A model generated the notes under the pieces. That model was given only the letters and a program-made list of their open reading frames with translations. It searched no databases and was not told the DNA's origin. Position numbers and translations under genes: made by a program. Below, piece after piece: positions 12,775 through 17,449 of a stretch of 17,449 bases of DNA. Positions within the stretch are counted from its first letter, which is position 1. The number at the start of each line of letters is the position of its first letter. The DNA comes from CAYNTS01 sp964400495 (GTDB taxonomy: Bacteria > Fidelibacterota > Marinisomatia > SCGC-AAA003-L08 > D37C17), in contig CAYNTS010000045.1 of assembly GCA_964400495.1 (NCBI GenBank), positions 1-17,449 of the forward strand, in the 5' to 3' direction.

Positions 12775-15648
12775 TTATTTTAGTAACATCACTTTCTGCA
12801 TTAGAGATGTATATTCTGTTTGTAACTGTACAAAATAAATTCCACTAGAGTGGTTGGTTGCATTCCAATTAACCTCATGGGAACCAACCTCCACATTCCC
12901 ATCAACTAATGTTTCTATTAATTGACCATTAATGTTAAATATTTGTAGAGACACAAAATTTTGTGTCTCTACTGCAAATTTAATAGTAGTTACTGGATTA
13001 AATGGATTCGGATACACTGAATTGAGTGTAATTTCGCTTGGTAGAGAATTAGATTCATCTGAAAGGGTTGTTACAAATAAAATACCATCATTTTCCCAAG
13101 TAGGAATATTACCAAACAAATCAATCACTTCACCTGTTGAATATTTCATTAACCTAAAATGTGGAGAACTACTATTATCACAATATCCTGTTGAGTAGAA
13201 TTGATTATCATCACCCATTGCAGGGATATCTGTCATTGAACCTGTCCACTCTCTTGCACCAATAATCACATCGTCATTATATGCAATAACCCAATCACCA
13301 TCTTCAGCAATGTTAATATTTTCAATCATATAGAATGCTCGTTTAGACGACTGAATATATTCAAATTCTTCTGGAATTTGGTTTGTTGAAACTAAATCAA
13401 ATCGAGATAAATTTGGTTCATTATAACTAAATGAAACATCTTGATCTGTTTTAAACCAATATCCTTTGCCCGATTCAAAATGTGTCAAACTTCCAACCCA
13501 ATCTCCATCTACTTGAATAGCCATTTGATCCTCGCTCATTATTCCATAAATATGTTCTTGAGCATTGCTTGGTAGTGCATCTTCAATTGTGTTTGCTACA
13601 TTAAATGGATAAGATAGTAAATTTGCACCATAGTGTAATGCATATTCGCCCGGATCAGTTGGATAACCTTCAATACTAAATAATTCATCATTGTTAAGTA
13701 TCATCCAATATCCAGACCATTGATCAACCATTGTTAAACTTCCAATCCATATCCCATTATCTGTGAATTGAGCAGCATTACTCTCACCATTTACACTATA
13801 CAAATTACCAGCAATTGGTTCCATTAAATTGATAATCGATGCATTTTCTGGAAGCACATTAAAACTAACCAAATTTGCTCCCATATTGAGAGATAAATCT
13901 AAAGTGTAGGTATATTCACAACACCCATCACAAGACACAATCGCTTCAGGGTCATAGTTAATAGCTTCTGGATCAGTACAACCAGTACATGTTGCATTGT
14001 CACCTTCGCAGACTCCACAATCATCTAGTTCTGCTGAACCACCCCAGTCACCGTTACAGTCTTGAACACAATCGTTTGATGGATCATCATCACAAGTTCC
14101 ACATTCATCTATATAACCAGAACCGAAACATTCTCCACACTCATCCATGTCAGCATTTCCACCTTCACAGACTCCACAATCATCTAGTTCTGCTGAACCA
14201 CCTAATTCGCCAAAACAATCTGGATATACATTAAGAGTTTCTGCCATATACTGTGTATTTTCAGACCAAGGGAAATTCTCTGATGCAACTGCATTATAAA
14301 ATTCATTTTCAGAGGCATCATATATCATAAATGTTGGAAATTCACCTTCATTCATATACCCGTCAGAATATACTTCACCATCATCACCCATTACAGGGAC
14401 TTCACAAACATTGCCTTCACATTCAGATGTATCCCATTTACGTGATCCAACACAAATATCACCATTAAATGCACCTACCCAATCATCACCTGAAAGTGGA
14501 GTTCCATCAACACTGGCAATATTAAAAAAGTAAAATGCTTGTAAACTTGATTGTGTATATTGAAACAACTCAGGTGGTGTATCTTCTTCAAAAATACATG
14601 ATCCATCATCAATAGTTGCTTCATCATCAAAGTTAATTGCATCAGCGTCAGTACATCCAAAACAGTCATTTTCACCGAAACATACACCACATTCGTCTAT
14701 GTTGGCATTACCACCATCACACACACCGCAATCATCTAATTCTAAACTTCCACCACATTCACCACTGCAATCAATATCAACAATACAATTCCCATCACAA
14801 TCATAATTTTCTTCAGGATATTCACAGCAATTATCACATTCTAATGTTGCAGTTTCATCATAGTTACATGCTTCAGTATCAATGCAACCTGAAGAAACAA
14901 AATCACTTTCACCAGTTAACTCAAATGGAGCAAATCCATTTCCAATTGTCATATCTGATACAAATTCTAAGGTTTCATTTAGGTCTATAATTTCACTTCC
15001 GTTAAAATATTTGAAGTTAAATATTTCGCCACTTGTTGCATTTGAATAAGTCATAATTGGAAAATAATAGTTACCTGCTGGTGGGAAAAATATTGCTTCC
15101 TGTACACCTCGGACTTCATCATTATAAAATGCAGCAAGTGTACCATGAGACATAACTACATCATCAATAATTACATGTGCAGTCAAAGAACCATTAAATT
15201 CATACGCATAGGGATTTACTACCCAATCTGAAATATCATCACCACCACCGAAATAATCAGATCCATGTAATTCAAATGCCTCAAATCCATTTCCAACTGT
15301 CATATCTGATATAAACTCATGTGAACCATCAAGTTCAAACACATTTTGTGCAGAATCAACATATTTGAATGTAAGTATTTCACCTTCTGTCACATTACTA
15401 TATGTCATAGTTGGGAAATAATAATCAGCAGCAGGTGGGAAGTATAAAACTTCTTGTTCACCACGACATTCTTCACCAACAAATGCTAATAATGTTCCTT
15501 CTGAAACTTGTTCTCCATCAATTAACACATGCGCTGTAATTGAACCATTAAACTCATACGCATATGGATTTACATCACATTCCTGTGCAAAAATAAATTG
15601 TGTAGTTAATAATACTACAATTGATAAAACAAAATGAATTCGTTTCAT
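12775..15648 (-). CDS. Large modular secreted protein with cysteine-rich repeats and T9SS sorting domain
   Basis: 957 residues from ATG 15648, chosen over 15696 because GGAGAGG precedes it and it starts a clean signal peptide (1-21, cut before QECD). Order of parts: two tandem homologous domains (about 27-131 and 145-249); cysteine-rich block 1 with DCGVCDGGN units (255-352); a DWVGAFNGDICVGSRKW domain (362-474); cysteine-rich block 2 (478-578); two GANLxSF...WxGSL...GYW units (583-744); a GDWVIAYNDDVIIGAREW domain (762-862); and a T9SS type A C-terminal sorting domain with YPNPFNP (879-885), ending VMLLK. It should cross the inner membrane by Sec and the outer membrane by T9SS. No catalytic motif was recognised, so adhesion, matrix or binding functions are guesses. 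It lies 89 nt after a paralogue with the same C-terminal half. Confidence 0.85.
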   Translation of the reverse strand: MKRIHFVLSIVVLLTTQFIFAQECDVNPYAYEFNGSITAHVLIDGEQVSEGTLLAFVGEECRGEQEVLYFPPAADYYFPTMTYSNVTEGEILTFKYVDSAQNVFELDGSHEFISDMTVGNGFEAFELHGSDYFGGGDDISDWVVNPYAYEFNGSLTAHVIIDDVVMSHGTLAAFYNDEVRGVQEAIFFPPAGNYYFPIMTYSNATSGEIFNFKYFNGSEIIDLNETLEFVSDMTIGNGFAPFELTGESDFVSSGCIDTEACNYDETATLECDNCCEYPEENYDCDGNCIVDIDCSGECGGSLELDDCGVCDGGNANIDECGVCFGENDCFGCTDADAINFDDEATIDDGSCIFEEDTPPELFQYTQSSLQAFYFFNIASVDGTPLSGDDWVGAFNGDICVGSRKWDTSECEGNVCEVPVMGDDGEVYSDGYMNEGEFPTFMIYDASENEFYNAVASENFPWSENTQYMAETLNVYPDCFGELGGSAELDDCGVCEGGNADMDECGECFGSGYIDECGTCDDDPSNDCVQDCNGDWGGSAELDDCGVCEGDNATCTGCTDPEAINYDPEAIVSCDGCCEYTYTLDLSLNMGANLVSFNVLPENASIINLMEPIAGNLYSVNGESNAAQFTDNGIWIGSLTMVDQWSGYWMILNNDELFSIEGYPTDPGEYALHYGANLLSYPFNVANTIEDALPSNAQEHIYGIMSEDQMAIQVDGDWVGSLTHFESGKGYWFKTDQDVSFSYNEPNLSRFDLVSTNQIPEEFEYIQSSKRAFYMIENINIAEDGDWVIAYNDDVIIGAREWTGSMTDIPAMGDDNQFYSTGYCDNSSSPHFRLMKYSTGEVIDLFGNIPTWENDGILFVTTLSDESNSLPSEITLNSVYPNPFNPVTTIKFAVETQNFVSLQIFNINGQLIETLVDGNVEVGSHEVNWNATNHSSGIYFVQLQTEYTSLMQKVMLLK
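12945..12972. repeat. Perfect 28-bp palindrome inside coding sequence
   Basis: GTAGAGACACAAAA (12945-12958) is followed directly by its exact reverse complement (12959-12972). On the minus strand it encodes VETQNFVSL (residues 893-901) within the T9SS sorting domain. The paralogous domain downstream of 15738 has the same length here (IPEDMDVSL), so there is no net insertion. As RNA it can form a 12-bp stem with a 4-nt loop. Confidence 0.9.
14001..14043. repeat. 43-nt direct repeat, copy 1 (cysteine-rich region)
   Basis: It matches 14160-14202 with one mismatch (G or A at the seventh or eighth base). On the minus strand it encodes GGSAELDDCGVCEG. The copies are 159 nt apart, which is 53 codons, so recombination between them would keep the reading frame. 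Confidence 0.9.
14160..14202. repeat. 43-nt direct repeat, copy 2 (cysteine-rich region)
   Basis: Partner of 14001-14043 with a single mismatch. A third, diverged copy of the same protein unit (GGSLELDDCGVCDG) lies near 14707-14750. Confidence 0.9.
14902..15216 (-). repeat. Tandem domain duplication, second copy
   Basis: Encodes residues 145-249 of the 957-residue protein. It aligns along its whole length to the copy at 15256-15570: both begin NPYAYEFNGS and share GTL-AF, RG-QE, FPPA, YYFP-MTYSN and SDMT-GNGF-FEL. The start of the repeat is nearly identical at the DNA level, so the duplication is recent or homogenised. Confidence 0.85.
15256..15570 (-). repeat. Tandem domain duplication, first copy
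   Basis: Encodes residues 27-131, just after the signal peptide. This copy has a Cys (Cys61, in EECRG) that the second copy replaces (NDEVRG). The domain is about 105 residues, likely all beta. I do not recognise a named family. Confidence 0.85.
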
Positions 15649-15650
15649 AT

Positions 15651-15657
15651 CCTCTCC
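15651..15657 (-). promoter_or_regulatory. Ribosome binding site of the 957-residue surface protein
   Basis: GGAGAGG on the minus strand, its GGAG part 5 nt before ATG 15648. It decides the start in favour of the signal-peptide methionine over the upstream in-frame ATG at 15696. Confidence 0.8.
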
Positions 15658-15737
15658 AATTCTGACCTTTTTAGTCTGATAACTATCGGGATTCATTTAA
15701 TCTATTTATCAAACAAACCCCAATAATTGTGATTATT

Positions 15738-17449
15738 TTACTTAACTAGTACTACTTTTGTTGTTTTTGCTTCACTACTAGTTTCTAGGGTAATCATATA
15801 AATTCCACTAGAGGTATTAGATGCATCCCATTGTACATCATACGTACCTTTATTAGAAAATCCACTAACTAGAGTTTCAACAATTCTACCTTGCATATCA
15901 TACACAGTCAAAGAAACATCCATATCTTCTGGGATTGAAAATGATACCTGTGTAGATGGGTTAAATGGGTTTGGATATGCTGAAGACAATGTAACTACCG
16001 AAGGAATTGACATATCTTCCGTTGTCAATATATCCACCATAGAAATTCCATTGTTTTCCCACGATGATACATTACCAAATAGATTTATCATTTCACCATT
16101 TGACTTTAATAATGCAAATTCTGGTGTTTCACCTAATTCACAATACCCAATTGAGTATTCTTCATTATCAAATCCCATGACTGGAATATCAACTTTCTCA
16201 CCACTCCATTCACGAGCACCAACAACCATATTATTATTCAGTGCAATTACCCAGTCACCATGTTCAGCACCAACTATGTCTGAAACAAAGTAAAATGCTT
16301 GTTGAGTTGAGCTGATATATTCATATCCAACAGGTAGTTGAATTTCAGCCACTGGTCTTCTAGATAAATCAGAAGGTGCAATGAAACTAAATGCAATATC
16401 TGACACACCCTCATTTAATATAAACCAGTATCCATTTGTACCAGATAATTCACTTAATGCACCTTGCCAACCTTCATCTTGGAAGTTATATGCAATTGCA
16501 CCATCAGAAATAATTGCTAACAAATTATCCTGCACTTCTTGAGGTATTGTTTCTTCAATCAAACTCGTTCCTTGAAAAGGATATGAAATTAAATTTGCAA
16601 TTCCATCAAGAACATAAACCGTGTTAGGATCTGCTGGATAACCATCAACTTCAATAGAATTATCAGCTGACATTTTAATCCAATATCCATCTCTAGATTC
16701 AAGCGAAGTTAACGAACCTAACCAAGTATTATTATAAAAACTGGCTGAAGTTGTTTCTGCTAAAATACCAATGATGCTGTTTTCAACTTCACTCATCATA
16801 CTTTGCACAGAATTATCCTCTGGGAGTGCAAAGAAACTAATTAAGTTAGCACCATAATCGAGAGTAATATCATATAAAATTGTATATTCACAACAATCAT
16901 CACATGCAATAGTTGCTGTAATATTATAGTTTAGAGCTGTTTCATCCATACAACCTGTACATGAAGAATCATCTCCATCACACACACCACAATTATCTAT
17001 AAAATTAGATTCACAATATATGGAATCATCAGAATCAGTACATTCTTCTAACCAACCATCTTCTAAATCAACATCACAAATATCTTGTTCGGTTAGTGGG
17101 TTTCCAAAGCCATCAAAATCTGCATCAAAACAGACGGTAATAATATCAGCCGTTCCACCCCATTCACCCGTACAATCTTGAACACAATCATTATCTATGA
17201 TATTATCACAAGTTCCACAATTATCAATGTATGCATCACCATCACAAATTCCTGCACAATCATGTTCATTTGAATAACATTCATCATCCTCATCTGAACA
17301 ATCTTCTACAAAACCCTCTGGTACATCAGCACTACAAAATTCTTGTGATATTAAACCATTTCCTAAACTATCTTCATCGGAATCTAAACAGTATGTTAAA
17401 ATTTGTGCATCACCGTCACATACTCCAGCACAATCGTGAATATTTGAGT
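15738..17449 (-). CDS. Modular secreted protein with MopE-type and cysteine repeats and T9SS sorting domain (N-terminus outside window)
   Basis: The frame is open without a stop from 17449 down to TAA at 15738, about 570 codons; a GTG at 16985 is internal and not the real start. The visible part begins with alternating units: DCAGVCDGDA-type cysteine repeats and two MopE-like putative metal-binding motifs, YCLDSDEDSLGNG...VEDCSDEDD (about 17391-17286) and CFDADFDGFGNP...LEECTDSDDSIYC (about 17132-17013). Then come QDCTGEWGG and CGVCDGDD units, a CTGCMDETALNY unit, two GANLISF/GYW units, a GDWVIALNNNMVVGAREW domain and a T9SS type A sorting domain with YPNPFNP, ending KVVLVK. From CTGC onward it parallels the downstream 957-residue protein. 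Metal, probably calcium, binding by the acidic loops is inferred. No enzyme motif was recognised. Confidence 0.85.
   Translation of the reverse strand, partial: SNIHDCAGVCDGDAQILTYCLDSDEDSLGNGLISQEFCSADVPEGFVEDCSDEDDECYSNEHDCAGICDGDAYIDNCGTCDNIIDNDCVQDCTGEWGGTADIITVCFDADFDGFGNPLTEQDICDVDLEDGWLEECTDSDDSIYCESNFIDNCGVCDGDDSSCTGCMDETALNYNITATIACDDCCEYTILYDITLDYGANLISFFALPEDNSVQSMMSEVENSIIGILAETTSASFYNNTWLGSLTSLESRDGYWIKMSADNSIEVDGYPADPNTVYVLDGIANLISYPFQGTSLIEETIPQEVQDNLLAIISDGAIAYNFQDEGWQGALSELSGTNGYWFILNEGVSDIAFSFIAPSDLSRRPVAEIQLPVGYEYISSTQQAFYFVSDIVGAEHGDWVIALNNNMVVGAREWSGEKVDIPVMGFDNEEYSIGYCELGETPEFALLKSNGEMINLFGNVSSWENNGISMVDILTTEDMSIPSVVTLSSAYPNPFNPSTQVSFSIPEDMDVSLTVYDMQGRIVETLVSGFSNKGTYDVQWDASNTSSGIYMITLETSSEAKTTKVVLVK

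Noticed and set aside
14637..14990. His-rich 117-residue open frame on the plus strand
   Set aside because: It is the antisense shadow of the Asp/Cys-rich coding strand: GAT/GAA codons read backwards give ATC/TTC and, in another frame, CAT/CAC. No ribosome site or protein-like composition. The same holds for the His-rich frame at 13989-14234.
15649..15737. Promoter or terminator between the two surface-protein genes
   Set aside because: Only weak AT-rich matches and a small GATAACTATC-type string were seen; I cannot tell whether the genes are co-transcribed.
16983..16985. GTG at 16985 as the start of the second surface protein
   Set aside because: The frame stays open upstream to the window edge with matching cysteine-repeat content, and no signal peptide follows the GTG, so it is an internal valine codon.
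12900..17449. CRISPR-like array suggested by many similar short strings in the surface-protein genes
   Set aside because: The repeats are irregularly spaced, diverged and in frame with a continuous protein; they encode DCGVC-type units and not repeat-spacer units.

Overview
The window reads as ordinary chromosome of an AT-rich bacterium of the Fibrobacterota-Chlorobiota-Bacteroidota (FCB) superphylum. The best guess is a marine Candidatus Marinimicrobia (SAR406, Neomarinimicrobiota)-like lineage. This rests on two large secreted proteins that end in a YPNPFNP type IX secretion (T9SS) sorting domain and carry DCGVCxGxN-type cysteine repeats, on a DUF3098-like small membrane protein, and on the low-GC codon use. 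It is an inference from family patterns; no rRNA or marker phylogeny is available here.

Layout. (1) 1-2436: the tail of an unidentified plus-strand membrane protein, converging on a minus-strand damage-tolerance operon umuD-umuC-yedK (self-cleaving UmuD, Y-family polymerase, SRAP/HMCES abasic-site protein), tightly packed with a 4-nt overlap and a 2-nt gap. (2) 2437-2746: a divergent regulatory gap with a promoter-like site for umuD, a 7-nt tandem repeat and an imperfect palindrome in front of rpmF. (3) 2747-8798: the classic fatty-acid/phospholipid operon rpmF-plsX-fabH-fabD-fabG-acpP-fabF-rnc, complete, with catalytic residues intact in every enzyme. (4) 8866-12038, minus strand: mltG followed by a pcrA/uvrD-type helicase, overlapping by 1 nt. 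(5) 12150-12507: a small two-helix membrane protein, tRNA-Asp(GTC) and an intrinsic terminator. (6) 12508-12774: non-coding, with what looks like an insertion-sequence relic and a strong hairpin terminator. (7) 12775-17449, minus strand: two tandem modular surface proteins, the second cut by the window edge.

How the genes work together. The fab operon supplies malonyl-ACP loading, initiation, condensation and ketoreduction, plus acyl-phosphate for phospholipid synthesis, and couples this to ribosome (L32) and RNA (RNase III) functions. The umuD-umuC-yedK operon joins mutagenic bypass to abasic-site shielding. The two surface proteins share C-terminal modules and are probably exported by a T9SS and displayed or released outside the cell.

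Most of the window is well known. I did not find a clear new defence or mobile system. The points worth a second look are the umuDC-yedK linkage, a perfect 28-bp palindrome inside the coding sequence of a sorting domain, the recurring uncharacterised modules of the two surface proteins, and the small repeats and possible IS relic in the gaps.
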